Source of the DNA: Vitreoscilla sp.
Lineage (GTDB): Bacteria; Pseudomonadota; Gammaproteobacteria; Burkholderiales; Neisseriaceae
DNA: 41,741 nt
Assembly: GCA_030150505.1 (NCBI GenBank)
Contig: JASLFS010000037.1
Location: forward strand, 1-41,741
Direction of reading: 5' to 3'
This document shows positions 16,997-25,943 of the stretch, piece after piece. The position numbers and the translations under genes were made by a program. How positions within the stretch are numbered: the stretch's first letter is position 1; the number at the start of each line of letters is the position of its first letter. Under the pieces are notes generated by a model, which did not search any database, was not told where the DNA came from, and was given only the letters and a program-made list of their open reading frames with translations.

Positions 16997-17491
16997 TTAG
17001 TTAATTTCAATATACTGAACAGACACAATTTCAATGATCTCATCGCCTTCAGGTGTTTTTAAAACAACTTCATCCCCTTCTCGAGATTTAATTAATGCCT
17101 TTGCCAATGGTGAAATCCAAGAAATCTTGCCTTGTGTCGTATCAATCTCATCAATGCCAACAATTTTTATTATTTGCTCATCGCCATTTTCTCGATAAAT
17201 TGTCACCGTTGAACCAAAGAAAACTTGATCAGTTTCTTCTCTAATCTCAGGGTCAACCACCACAGCATCTTCTAATCGCTTAGTTAAAAAGCGAATGCGT
17301 CTATCAATTTCTCTTAAACGACGTTTACCATAAAGATAATCACCATTTTCGCTTCTATCTCCATTACTCGCAGCCCAATTCACGACCTGCGTCATCTCTG
17401 GCCGCTCTCTGTGTACCAAGTGATACAATTCATCTTTCAACGCCTGCCAGCCTTTTGGCGTAATATAGTTTTTTAACCCACTCATCATCAT
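16997..17491 (-). CDS. greB: transcript cleavage factor GreB
   Basis: A 164-residue Gre factor that rescues backtracked RNA polymerase by stimulating cleavage of the nascent RNA. The N-terminal coiled coil carries the tip acidic residues in NGDRSENGDYLYGKRRLREIDRRIRFLTKRLE, the GreB-type version, followed by the C-terminal FKBP-like domain (VFFGSTVTI, ISWISPLAKAL, GDEV). Three ATG codons follow each other at the start, so the protein may begin one or two residues later. It starts 10 bases after recD and is likely co-transcribed with it. Confidence 0.93.
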   Translation of the reverse strand: MMMSGLKNYITPKGWQALKDELYHLVHRERPEMTQVVNWAASNGDRSENGDYLYGKRRLREIDRRIRFLTKRLEDAVVVDPEIREETDQVFFGSTVTIYRENGDEQIIKIVGIDEIDTTQGKISWISPLAKALIKSREGDEVVLKTPEGDEIIEIVSVQYIEIN

Positions 17492-17501
17492 TATCTTATT
17501 G

Positions 17502-19229
17502 TTAAATTGAATTTGTCAGCCAAGTTTTTAAACCTGTGCGACGCTCCTCATTGCGCTTGGCTGCAGACTCCAAGCTTTGCATACTACCCCAATATTTAAA
17601 ATTCTCTTTCGCGCGAGTAATAGCTGTATACAACAATGCTTGATTAAACAAGCCATCTTGCCCAATTGAATTCTCCGGTCCAATTAACCAAACACTCTTA
17701 GCCTCCGAGCCCTGACTCTTATGAACAGTAATAGCAAAAGCATCTTCATAGCTAGGTAAACGACTTAAAGGAATCCCTCTAAATCCATCTTCACTTGGCA
17801 CATACGCCTGTAAACTGCCAGAATTATCTTCTAAAACAATAGCAATATCACCATTAAACACATTCAAAACATAGTCATTGCTTGTTAGCATAATAACTTG
17901 CCCTGAAAACCACGTGGTTAAATTGGCTTTACCTTTTTTCGTTAAAAACTCTCGGTAATTTTGATTAAAATCTTTGATATCTTGACGATAAATAGCCAAA
18001 ACCAAAGTATCGCTCAAAGCTGAAAATGCTTGTTCGATATTCTTATCAGCAATTGCCTGCCAATATCGTTGCTGCAATAAATAAAAGTCATTCAATAAAC
18101 TATCTTTGCATGGTTCACACATTAGTTGCGTTGAAAATTTATCAAAACAATTTTGCAAAGGTTCGGCAGCTAGAACCAATTTAGCCAATCGACCAACACC
18201 AGCTTGATCATTAAAACGGTGGCTATATGTTAAGGATGCAACTGCCATATTGAGACTTATATGCTGCTGGACAGATAGTTTTTCAATCCACTCTGGTACC
18301 CATTGTTTTAACAAGCTCTCTTGCTCACTAGAAATAATGGTTTCTTTGGGGAAAGATGCCAAAATTGCACCAGCACCCACTGATGGCAATTGTTGATTAT
18401 CGCCCAAAATAATTAACCGTGTTTCTTTAGACATGGCGCATAAAAGCTGCTTCATCATACCCAAATCAACCATGGAAGCTTCATCAACGACAACAATATC
18501 GTAAGGAACAGGATTATTTTCATGATATGGCGTTTGTAATTTAGGCGGATAAATCTTTAAAAACCGATGCAGCGTCATGCCTTGTAGTTTTTGTAACCGA
18601 TCTTTATAAGATTCTTTGGCATCAATAAATTGTAAGCTAGATTGTAGCGCCTCTGTCATTCTCGCTGCCGCCTTACCTGTGGGAGCAACCAAAGCAATAC
18701 TCGGTGGATTATCCTCAGCATACATATGCAATAACATAAGCAAGATTTTAGCGACTGTCGTGGTTTTACCTGTTCCGGGTCCACCAGTAATAATCATAAT
18801 GGTATTTAACAGCGCCAAAGCCGCCGCTAGTTTTTGCTCTGCTGATTCTGTATCAGGAAAATAATTAGCCAATAATACATTTGCATCAAAATCCTCTGCT
18901 ATTGATGCTTTACAAGCTAACTTCCGCCAAATTGCATGAGCAATATCTTGTTCTAGCTGCCACATTTTAGCTAAAAATAATTGCTTATCTTGTAATACCA
19001 ATGGTTTCAAACCAGATTGAGGATGACTGGTTACCAAATGATGTGCCTGTGATAACTTCGCCATATCTTTAGCATTCACCAATATGCAACTGTGCCCCTC
19101 ATAAAATGCGGCAAACAAATCTTTTAAATAAGATTCAATGATTTCCGTTTCTTCCGGATAATGTTGATTCAAAGCCCATAAAACAGCCTCTGCACTCTTT
19201 TTCGCAGGAAAAACATCCACTATTCCCAT
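17502..19229 (-). CDS. recD: exodeoxyribonuclease V alpha subunit RecD
   Basis: A 575-residue superfamily 1 helicase, the fast 5'-3' motor of RecBCD in double-strand break repair. The N-terminal domain is followed by Walker A GGPGTGKT (149-156), VAPTGKAAARM, Walker B VVDEASMVD, LGDNQQLPSVGAG and the C-terminal ITVHKSQGSEAKSVWLI and YTAITRAK. Length is close to E. coli RecD (608). ATG at 19229 is chosen because AAAGGA lies nine bases before it; a TTG nine bases further upstream overlaps that site. recB and recC are not in the window. Confidence 0.93.
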   Translation of the reverse strand: MGIVDVFPAKKSAEAVLWALNQHYPEETEIIESYLKDLFAAFYEGHSCILVNAKDMAKLSQAHHLVTSHPQSGLKPLVLQDKQLFLAKMWQLEQDIAHAIWRKLACKASIAEDFDANVLLANYFPDTESAEQKLAAALALLNTIMIITGGPGTGKTTTVAKILLMLLHMYAEDNPPSIALVAPTGKAAARMTEALQSSLQFIDAKESYKDRLQKLQGMTLHRFLKIYPPKLQTPYHENNPVPYDIVVVDEASMVDLGMMKQLLCAMSKETRLIILGDNQQLPSVGAGAILASFPKETIISSEQESLLKQWVPEWIEKLSVQQHISLNMAVASLTYSHRFNDQAGVGRLAKLVLAAEPLQNCFDKFSTQLMCEPCKDSLLNDFYLLQQRYWQAIADKNIEQAFSALSDTLVLAIYRQDIKDFNQNYREFLTKKGKANLTTWFSGQVIMLTSNDYVLNVFNGDIAIVLEDNSGSLQAYVPSEDGFRGIPLSRLPSYEDAFAITVHKSQGSEAKSVWLIGPENSIGQDGLFNQALLYTAITRAKENFKYWGSMQSLESAAKRNEERRTGLKTWLTNSI

Positions 19230-19370
19230 GTCAACCAATCCTTTGGATTCGTTATTAATTTTTAATAGCCATTATCATAACTGAAAACATCTTATTACCG
19301 AATGCTAAAATTCATTCACGCTATAACATGCGATATAACCAAACAATCTATCTTAAGATTAAAAAAATGA

Positions 19371-19399
19371 TTGACGAACCAAACTAAAAATTGTTTAAT
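19371..19399 (+). promoter_or_regulatory. promoter of the metNIQ riboswitch transcript
   Basis: TTGACG (19371-19376), a 17-base spacer, TTTAAT (19394-19399). Transcription would begin near 19406, just ahead of the aptamer at 19412. Confidence 0.7.
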
Positions 19400-19411
19400 G
19401 AAGACTATTAG

Positions 19412-19460
19412 TAACGCCGATTTGACACAGCTTGCGGGCGTTAAACAGCTAAAGCGTGGG
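19412..19460 (+). promoter_or_regulatory. SAM-II (metA-type) riboswitch aptamer
   Basis: Fits the SAM-II pattern: P1 TAACGCC (19412-19418) with GGCGTTA (19437-19443), loop starting GATTTG with CTTGC, then AAACAGCTAAAGC. The classical H-type pseudoknot can be drawn: CAC (19425-19427) plus GCTT (19429-19432) pair with AAGC plus GTG (19452-19458), with one bulged A. The conserved GATTT, TTGC and GCTAAA elements are all in place. It lies between a good promoter and a terminator directly before metNIQ, methionine importer genes, which fits SAM control. No covariance search could be run. Confidence 0.82.
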
Positions 19461-19514
19461 ATGTTGATTGAACATAATCTATCATTAGACAATGAAGCAT
19501 CTACCCTTTTCCTG

Positions 19515-19555
19515 TTAAGCCCGTTGTGTTCTTCACATCGGGCTTAATTTATTTT
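19515..19555 (+). terminator. riboswitch-controlled terminator (attenuator) before metN
   Basis: TTAAGCCCG (19515-19523) pairs with CGGGCTTAA (19539-19547), with an inner TGTG/CACA stem and a five-base loop, then TTTATTTT. It ends just before the metN ribosome binding site. The 5' arm GCCCGT (19519-19524) can instead pair with GCGGGC (19434-19439), which overlaps the P1 strand of the aptamer. SAM binding would thus free the terminator. Confidence 0.8.
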
Positions 19556-19574
19556 GGTTGAGGAGTTTGATTGT

Positions 19575-20312
19575 ATGATTTTCTTGGACAACGTTTCTAA
19601 ACGTTATCAACACCAAGACAAAACCTGGTTCAATGCCGTTTTGCCGACCTCTTTACACATCCAAAAAGGTGAGATTTTTGGCTTGATGGGCTACTCAGGT
19701 GCTGGCAAATCAACTTTATTGCGATTAATCAATTTATTAGAGCGCCCAGACGAAGGTCATGTCAATATTGACGGTCAAGATTTAACAATACTATCCAGTA
19801 AAGATTTACGTGCAGTTCGCCAAAAAATTGGCATGGTATTCCAGCAATTTAATCTATTATCAAACAGAACTGTCGCTCAAAATGTTGCATTTCCATTAGA
19901 AGTAGCTGGTTGGGATAAACAAGATATTGCGAAACGTGTTGCTGAATGTTTGGACATCGTTAACCTAAGCGACCGAGCAGAACACTATCCAGCCCAACTT
20001 TCTGGTGGTCAAAAACAACGCGTTGGCATCGCCAGAGCTTTGGCACCAAGCCCAAATGTTATTTTAGCTGATGAGCCAACCAGTGCCCTTGATCCATCAA
20101 CCACACGCAGTGTTTTAAGTTGCTTAAAAGACATTAATAAACGCTTTAACGTTACCATTGTCATTGTTACCCATGAAATGAGCGTTATTCGCAATCTATG
20201 CAACCGTGCAGCTTTGCTCAATCATGGCAAAATTGTTGAAATTGTTGATGTTCATGGTAATCAAATTCATGCTCAATCAGCTATTGGTAAAGAACTGATT
20301 CAAGAGGACTAA
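19575..20312 (+). CDS. metN: methionine ABC transporter ATP-binding protein, short form
   Basis: A 245-residue ABC ATPase that powers high-affinity import of methionine. Walker A GYSGAGKST (39-47), Q-loop QQFN, signature LSGGQ (141-145), Walker B VILADE (161-166), H-loop VTHE. The usual MetN has about 340 residues with a C-terminal methionine-sensing domain; here it stops after the ATPase, as I recall for Neisseria. ATG at 19575 is preceded by GAGGAG at nine bases spacing; the in-frame TTG at 19554 is unlikely. It opens metN-metI-metQ behind the riboswitch. Confidence 0.92.
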   Translation: MIFLDNVSKRYQHQDKTWFNAVLPTSLHIQKGEIFGLMGYSGAGKSTLLRLINLLERPDEGHVNIDGQDLTILSSKDLRAVRQKIGMVFQQFNLLSNRTVAQNVAFPLEVAGWDKQDIAKRVAECLDIVNLSDRAEHYPAQLSGGQKQRVGIARALAPSPNVILADEPTSALDPSTTRSVLSCLKDINKRFNVTIVIVTHEMSVIRNLCNRAALLNHGKIVEIVDVHGNQIHAQSAIGKELIQED

Positions 20313-20318
20313 AAAGTT

Positions 20319-21008
20319 ATGGCAAGCGCTACATCTTTGAACGAAGCCGTTCAAAATATTATTTCAATGAAAGATGAAATTTGGCTCGCCACAGGTCAAA
20401 CTTTTTTAATGGTTGGCTTAGCAACAACAATCGGCGTGATTATTGGCACTATTTTAGGTATTTGCTTGTTCTCAACAGGTAAAAATCAGCTATTTGAAAA
20501 CAAAACAGTCAATCAATCCCTAAACGCAATTGTTAACTTCATGCGTGCATTTCCATTTGTAATTTTAATGATTGCATTAATTCCCCTAACAAAAACCATT
20601 GTTGGCACATCAATCGGTCCCATTGCAGCCTCATTTGTTTTAACTGTTTCAGCTGTATTCTACTTTTCACGTTTAGTAGAACAAAATCTACGTGAAGTTC
20701 CTCGTGGCATGATTGAAGCAGCAGAATCAATGGGCGCAAAACCAGCAACCATTATTTTCAAAGTATTGCTATCTGAATGTCGTGCGAGCATGATTTCAAG
20801 CATCACCGTTTTAGCGATTAGTATTTTGTCATATAGTGCAGCTGCAGGTATGATTGGTGGCGGTGGTTTGGGCGATCTAGCGATTCGCTATGGCTATTAT
20901 CGCTTCCAAACTGAAGTTATCATCTTTATTGTGGCATTGTTATCTGTCTTGGTGATTTTAATGCAAACTATTGGTAACTGGATTGCTAGAAAATTAGATA
21001 AACGTTAA
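20319..21008 (+). CDS. metI: methionine ABC transporter permease
   Basis: A 229-residue inner-membrane permease with five to six helices, homodimeric in the MetNI complex. The ATPase-coupling loop is EAAESMGAKPATIIFKVLLSE (about 135-155), and the conserved GGGGLGDLAIRYGYYRFQ lies near the C-terminus. It starts 6 bases after metN; metQ follows within about 40 bases. Confidence 0.94.
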   Translation: MASATSLNEAVQNIISMKDEIWLATGQTFLMVGLATTIGVIIGTILGICLFSTGKNQLFENKTVNQSLNAIVNFMRAFPFVILMIALIPLTKTIVGTSIGPIAASFVLTVSAVFYFSRLVEQNLREVPRGMIEAAESMGAKPATIIFKVLLSECRASMISSITVLAISILSYSAAAGMIGGGGLGDLAIRYGYYRFQTEVIIFIVALLSVLVILMQTIGNWIARKLDKR

Positions 21009-21045
21009 TGAATAAATAATGAAAATTTTAAAAAGGAGTTATAAA

Positions 21046-21939
21046 ATGAAAGCAAATTGGATTAAATCTTTATCAGTCGGTGTTATCGCACTGAGCCTAG
21101 GCTTGGTGGGTTGTGGTCAAAAAGAAGAAGCTCCTGCATCTCAAGATGCCTCAGCTCCTACTGCGGAAGCTAAAAAAGAAATTAAAATTGGTACAACTCC
21201 AGGTGATTTTGCCAACATGGTTAAAGAATCAATCAAACCTATTATGGAGAACAAAGGCTACACAGTAACCTTGATTGAATTCACTGATTATGTTCGCCCA
21301 AACTTGGCTCTAAATGATGGTGATATTGATTTAAACGTATTCCAACACAAACCATATTTGGATCAATTCAAAGCTGAACACAAATTGGACATTACTGAAG
21401 TATTCCAAGTGCCTACAGCACCTTTAGGTTTGTACTCTGGCAAACTAAAATCACTAGATGAAGTAAAAGATGGCGTTAGTGTTTCTGCAGCCAATGACCC
21501 AAGTAACTTTGCTCGTGCCTTGGTAATGTTAGATGATTTGGGCTGGTTGAAACTAAAAGAAAATATTAATCCATTAACTGCATCGAAAAAAGACATTGCA
21601 GAAAATCCAAAAAATATCAAAATCGTTGAACTAGAAGCAGCTCAATTACCTCGTTCACGTGATGATGTTGATTTTGCAGTCGTTAATGGTAACTATGCAA
21701 TGGATTCTGGCATGAAGCTAACTGATACTTTATTCCAAGAGCCTAGCTTTGCTTATGTTAACTGGAGTGCTATCCGCACAGCAGATAAAGATCAACAATG
21801 GGTAAAAGATATTACTGATGCTTACAATTCAGATGAATTTAAAGCCTATACAGATCAAAAATTCGCTGGCTACAAATTACCAGCAGCATGGGGTGCTCAA
21901 CCAAACAACACAGCAGCATCTGAAACTGCATCTGAATAA
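21046..21939 (+). CDS. metQ: methionine-binding lipoprotein MetQ
   Basis: A 297-residue substrate-binding lipoprotein of the NlpA family that delivers methionine to MetNI. Signal peptide ends in the lipobox LVGC with the lipidated Cys at residue 23, then an Ala/Glu/Pro-rich linker. The NlpA domain begins at IKIGTTPGDFANM and contains ALNDGDIDLNVFQHKPYLDQF, VSAANDPSNFARAL and DFAVVNGNYAMDSG. ATG at 21046 has AAGGAG seven bases upstream; an ATG at 21019 lies before that site and is not used. The C-terminal tail is a short Thr/Ala/Ser-rich stretch. Confidence 0.94.
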   Translation: MKANWIKSLSVGVIALSLGLVGCGQKEEAPASQDASAPTAEAKKEIKIGTTPGDFANMVKESIKPIMENKGYTVTLIEFTDYVRPNLALNDGDIDLNVFQHKPYLDQFKAEHKLDITEVFQVPTAPLGLYSGKLKSLDEVKDGVSVSAANDPSNFARALVMLDDLGWLKLKENINPLTASKKDIAENPKNIKIVELEAAQLPRSRDDVDFAVVNGNYAMDSGMKLTDTLFQEPSFAYVNWSAIRTADKDQQWVKDITDAYNSDEFKAYTDQKFAGYKLPAAWGAQPNNTAASETASE

Positions 21940-21953
21940 TTTATTCTAAGCAT

Positions 21954-21989
21954 AAAAAATAGCACTTGTTAAAACAAGTGCTATTTTTG
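21954..21989. terminator. bidirectional terminator between metQ and ettA
   Basis: A 15-bp perfect stem (21956-21970 with 21973-21987), core AGCACTTGTT/AACAAGTGCT, flanked by A and T runs; shared by the convergent genes. Confidence 0.92.
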
Positions 21990-21999
21990 TTCATACCAA

Positions 22000-23667
22000 T
22001 TATCGTGTAACTGGTTTGTAGCGAATTCGTTTTGGTTTTGCAGCCTCTTCACCTAAGCGACGACGTTTATCAGCTTCATATTCTTGGTAGTTACCATCAA
22101 AGAATGTCCACTTAGAATCGCCTTCACAAGCCAAAATATGCGTTGCAATTCTATCTAGGAACCAACGATCATGAGAAACAACCAATGCACAGCCAGCAAA
22201 CTCCAACAATGCTTCTTCAAGTGCACGCAAAGTTTCCACGTCCAAGTCGTTTGATGGTTCATCGAGTAACAATACATTACCACCAGAAATAAGCGTTTTT
22301 GCTAAATGCAAACGGCCACGCTCACCACCAGAAAGATTACCAACCGTTTTACCTTGATCCGATCCTTTGAAATTAAAGCGACCCAAATAAGCGCGCGCAG
22401 GAATTTCAAACTGACCAACTTGTAAAATATCACGGCCTTCAGCAATTTCATCAAAAACCGTTTTTTCATTGGCTAAATCGCTACGGCTTTGATCAACTAC
22501 TGACATTTTAACAGTTTGACCAATATTCACTTCGCCTGAATCAGGCTGCTCTTTACCAGTAATCATCTTGAATAAAGTTGATTTACCTGCACCATTAGGA
22601 CCAATAATGCCCACAATTGCGCCGGCTGGAATTTTAAAGCTTAAATCATCAATTAATAATTTATCACCAAATGCTTTGGTCACATTATTAAATTCGATAA
22701 CTTCATTACCTAAACGCTCAGCCACAGGAATAAAGATTTCTTGGGTTTCATTGCGGCGTTGGTATTCATAACTAGACATTTCTTCGAAGCGAGCCAAACG
22801 TGCTTTTGATTTTGCTTGTCTACCTTTAGCATTCTGTCGAACCCACTCTAACTCATGCTTCATGGCTTTCATTCGAGCAGCTTCTTGTTTTGACTCAGTG
22901 GCTAATCGAGCTTCTTTTTGCTCCAACCAAGAGCTATAGTTGCCTTTCCACGGAATACCATGACCACGGTCTAATTCCAAAATCCACTCGGCAGCATTAT
23001 CTAAGAAGTAACGATCATGCGTAACAGCAACAACAGTTCCAGGGAAACGAACTAAGAACTGCTCAAGCCACTCAACCGATTCTGCATCCAAATGGTTCGT
23101 TGGCTCATCTAATAACAACATATCAGGCTTAGACAATAGCAACTTGCACAATGCAACACGGCGTTTCTCACCGCCAGAAAGATGTTCAATCTTTTCATCC
23201 CAATCAGGTAAACGCAAAGCATCTGCTGCGATTTCCAATTGGTGCTCAACATTATCGCCAGCGCCAGCAGAAATAATGGCCTCTAAACGACCTTGCTCTT
23301 CTGCTAATGCATCAAAATCTGCATCTGGATCAGCATAAGCTGCATACACTTCATCCAAGCGCTTTTGGGCATCAACTACTTCACCCATGCCACTTTCAAC
23401 TTCTTCACGCACTGTTTTCGTTTGATCCAATTCAGGCTCTTGTGGCAAGTAGCCGATTTTAATGCCACTCATGGCCACAGCTTCGCCTTCAAACTCCTGA
23501 TCAACACCAGCCATAATACGCAAAACAGTCGATTTACCAGCACCATTTAAACCCAGTAAACCAATTTTTGCACCGGGTAAAAATGATAATGAAATATCTT
23601 TAATAATTTGTTTTTGAGGAGGAACAACTTTGCTCACTCGATACATCGAATATACATATTGGCTCAT
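22000..23667 (-). CDS. ettA: energy-dependent translational throttle protein EttA
   Basis: A 555-residue ABC-F protein with two ATPase domains and no membrane segments. It binds the ribosomal E site and gates the first translation steps according to ADP/ATP level. Domain 1: Walker A GLNGAGKST (39-47), signature LSGGEKRR, LLLDEPTNHLD. The linker has the arm/P-site-tRNA interaction motif (WVRQNAKGRQAKSKARL). Domain 2: GPNGAGKST, LSGGERGRL, LLLDEPSNDLD. Length equals E. coli EttA (555). Single-gene unit, converging on metQ. Confidence 0.94.
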   Translation of the reverse strand: MSQYVYSMYRVSKVVPPQKQIIKDISLSFLPGAKIGLLGLNGAGKSTVLRIMAGVDQEFEGEAVAMSGIKIGYLPQEPELDQTKTVREEVESGMGEVVDAQKRLDEVYAAYADPDADFDALAEEQGRLEAIISAGAGDNVEHQLEIAADALRLPDWDEKIEHLSGGEKRRVALCKLLLSKPDMLLLDEPTNHLDAESVEWLEQFLVRFPGTVVAVTHDRYFLDNAAEWILELDRGHGIPWKGNYSSWLEQKEARLATESKQEAARMKAMKHELEWVRQNAKGRQAKSKARLARFEEMSSYEYQRRNETQEIFIPVAERLGNEVIEFNNVTKAFGDKLLIDDLSFKIPAGAIVGIIGPNGAGKSTLFKMITGKEQPDSGEVNIGQTVKMSVVDQSRSDLANEKTVFDEIAEGRDILQVGQFEIPARAYLGRFNFKGSDQGKTVGNLSGGERGRLHLAKTLISGGNVLLLDEPSNDLDVETLRALEEALLEFAGCALVVSHDRWFLDRIATHILACEGDSKWTFFDGNYQEYEADKRRRLGEEAAKPKRIRYKPVTR

Positions 23668-23715
23668 GTGGCTCTCGTTTTTCTTTCAAAATGTTCAAAG
23701 TAAATTTAAAGCGGT

Positions 23716-23743
23716 ATTGTAACTGATTCAATGATTACAGCAA
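23716..23743 (-). promoter_or_regulatory. candidate promoter of ettA
   Basis: On the minus strand TTGCTG (23738-23743), a 16-base spacer, TACAAT (23716-23721), about 50 bases before the start codon. Confidence 0.4.
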
Positions 23744-23812
23744 GCATGCTAAATTAGTCCAAATAGTGACATTTTGCCTAAGTTCTAAAAATACAGCATG
23801 CCTCTTTTTCCA

Positions 23813-25828
23813 TTAAACGGCACCAAACAAAAATTGCTCTTTAATAACACGAATTCTATCTCTTATTTCAGCCGCTTCCTCAAATTTCAAATCACGAGCA
23901 GCTTGCATCATTGATTTTTCTAATTTAGTGACCTCTTTTGCTGCATCTTGTTCATTCCGAATCACAACATCTGAACCTTTTTTCTTACCTTTATGACCAG
24001 AACTTTCAGTATAAACACCATCAATAATATCTTTAACCTGCTTCACAATTTGTCTTGGCTCAATACCATGCAGCTCATTAAATTCTTTCTGCTTTTGTCG
24101 ACGACGCTCTGTTTCATCAATGGCAGCTTTCATCGAATCGGTTATTTTGTCGCCATATAAAATAGCCAAACCATTAACATTCCTTGCCGCTCGCCCGATG
24201 GTCTGAATTAAACTACGGCGACTTCTTAAGAAACCTTCCTTATCCGCATCCAAAATAGCCACCAATGATACTTCTGGAATATCTAAACCTTCACGTAAGA
24301 GGTTAATACCAACCAATACATCAAATAAACCCAACCGTAAATCACGAATAATTTCCACACGTTCAACGGTATCAATATCACTGTGTAAATAACGCACTTT
24401 AATACCCAGCTCAGAATAATAATCTGTTAATTGCTCGGCCATTCGCTTCGTTAATGTGGTTACTAGAACCCGCTCACCTTTTTGAATTCGAATATTAATC
24501 TCACTTAACAAATCATCAACTTGGGTTCCAACAGGTCGAATCTCAATAATAGGATCTAATAATGCCGTAGGACGAACAACTTGTTCAACCACTTTTCCCG
24601 CATGTTCTTCTTCGTAATTAGATGGCGTTGCGGAAACAAAAATGGTTTGTGGAATCAAAGCTTCAAATTCATGAAACTTCAATGGGCGATTATCAACAGC
24701 AGATGGTAAACGAAAACCGTAATTAACCAAATTATGCTTACGTGCTGCATCGCCTTTGTACATTGCGCCAATTTGAGGCACAGTGACATGGCTTTCATCA
24801 ATAAACATCATAGCGTTATCAGGTAAATAATCTAATAATGTGGGTGGTGCTTCACCTTCTGGACGGCGGCTAAAATGTCTTGAGTAGTTTTCAATGCCTT
24901 TACAAAATCCCATTTCATACAACATTTCTAAATCAAAGCGTGTTCTTTGCTCAATTCTCTGTGCCTCAACAGGTAAGTTTTCCTTGGTATAGAATGCAAT
25001 TCTATCGGCTAATTCTGTTTTAATGGTTGAACAGGCTTGTAAAACTGTTTCTCTGGGGGTGACATAGTGACTGGATGGGAAAACAGTGAACCTCCCTACT
25101 TTTTGTTTGGTTTGCCCTGTTAATGGGTCAAACAAATGCAAGCTATCAATCTCATCATCAAACAAGCTGATTCTCAATGCCAATTCAGCACTTTCAGCAG
25201 GGTAAATATCAATCACATCGCCACGAACTCGAAATGATCCGCGAGTAAAATCCATATCTCCTCGATCATATTGCATGGTAACTAAGCGAGAAATAATATC
25301 CCGCTGATCCATAATCAATCCCTCAGTGACATGCAAAATCATCTGATGGTATTCATTAGGATCACCGATACCATAAATCGCCGATACCGTTGCGACAATA
25401 ATCACATCATCTCGTTCAATTAAATTTTTAGTAGCAGACAATCGCATCTGCTCAATGTGCTCATTGATACTCGAATCTTTTTCAATAAATAAATCTCGGC
25501 TAGGAACATAAGCTTCTGGCTGATAATAATCATAATACGATACAAAATATTCGACGGCGTTTTCTGGAAAAAAACCACGCATTTCAGCATACAATTGCGC
25601 TGCTAACGTTTTATTGTGTGCCATAATAATTGCAGAGCGACCACTTTTGGCAATCACATTGGCCATGGTATAAGTTTTACCTGAGCCCGTTACGCCTAAT
25701 AATGTTTGAAATGATAAGCCATCATCCAATCCTTCTAATAATCCCTCTATCGCTGCTGGCTGATCTCCTGCTGGTTCGAATTGCTGATAGAGTTTAAATG
25801 GACTATTGGGATATTGAACGATTTGCAT
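23813..25828 (-). CDS. uvrB: UvrABC excinuclease subunit B
   Basis: A 671-residue damage-verifying helicase-like subunit of nucleotide excision repair. Walker A GVTGSGKT (45-52), the DNA-clamping beta-hairpin region with YYDYYQPEAY, MFIDESHVT (Walker B), RLPSAVDNRPL, VSATP, the helicase block GINLLREGLDIPEV and QTIGRAARN. The C-terminal UVR motif KLEKSMMQAARDLKFEEAA binds UvrC. No strong ribosome binding site before the ATG. Length is that of E. coli UvrB (673). Confidence 0.96.
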   Translation of the reverse strand: MQIVQYPNSPFKLYQQFEPAGDQPAAIEGLLEGLDDGLSFQTLLGVTGSGKTYTMANVIAKSGRSAIIMAHNKTLAAQLYAEMRGFFPENAVEYFVSYYDYYQPEAYVPSRDLFIEKDSSINEHIEQMRLSATKNLIERDDVIIVATVSAIYGIGDPNEYHQMILHVTEGLIMDQRDIISRLVTMQYDRGDMDFTRGSFRVRGDVIDIYPAESAELALRISLFDDEIDSLHLFDPLTGQTKQKVGRFTVFPSSHYVTPRETVLQACSTIKTELADRIAFYTKENLPVEAQRIEQRTRFDLEMLYEMGFCKGIENYSRHFSRRPEGEAPPTLLDYLPDNAMMFIDESHVTVPQIGAMYKGDAARKHNLVNYGFRLPSAVDNRPLKFHEFEALIPQTIFVSATPSNYEEEHAGKVVEQVVRPTALLDPIIEIRPVGTQVDDLLSEINIRIQKGERVLVTTLTKRMAEQLTDYYSELGIKVRYLHSDIDTVERVEIIRDLRLGLFDVLVGINLLREGLDIPEVSLVAILDADKEGFLRSRRSLIQTIGRAARNVNGLAILYGDKITDSMKAAIDETERRRQKQKEFNELHGIEPRQIVKQVKDIIDGVYTESSGHKGKKKGSDVVIRNEQDAAKEVTKLEKSMMQAARDLKFEEAAEIRDRIRVIKEQFLFGAV

Positions 25829-25867
25829 AATCTGGCTTTATAAAAAGATATCATCGTATACAGATGG

Positions 25868-25879
25868 GGGCTGCCTGAA
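25868..25879 (-). repeat. near-match DNA uptake sequence
   Basis: Matches AGGCTGCCTGAA in 11 of 12 (first base G), so the 10-base core is intact. It lies directly at the nitroreductase terminator, a usual place for uptake sequences in Neisseriaceae. Confidence 0.45.
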
Positions 25880-25880
25880 C

Positions 25881-25918
25881 AAAAACAAGGCATTAACCTT
25901 TAACAAGATTAATGCCTT
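25881..25918 (-). terminator. terminator of the nitroreductase gene
   Basis: Read on the minus strand, AAGGCATTAA (25909-25918 complement) pairs with TTAATGCCTT (25887-25896 complement), then GTTTTTG. 10-bp perfect stem, 12-base loop. Confidence 0.8.
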
Positions 25919-25943
25919 TTAAATTTAAAGCACCGTAAAAAAT

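Noticed and set aside
19239..19574. A possible short leader peptide for metN attenuation
   Set aside because: No Met-rich short reading frame with a ribosome binding site is visible, and the SAM-II-like aptamer explains the leader better.
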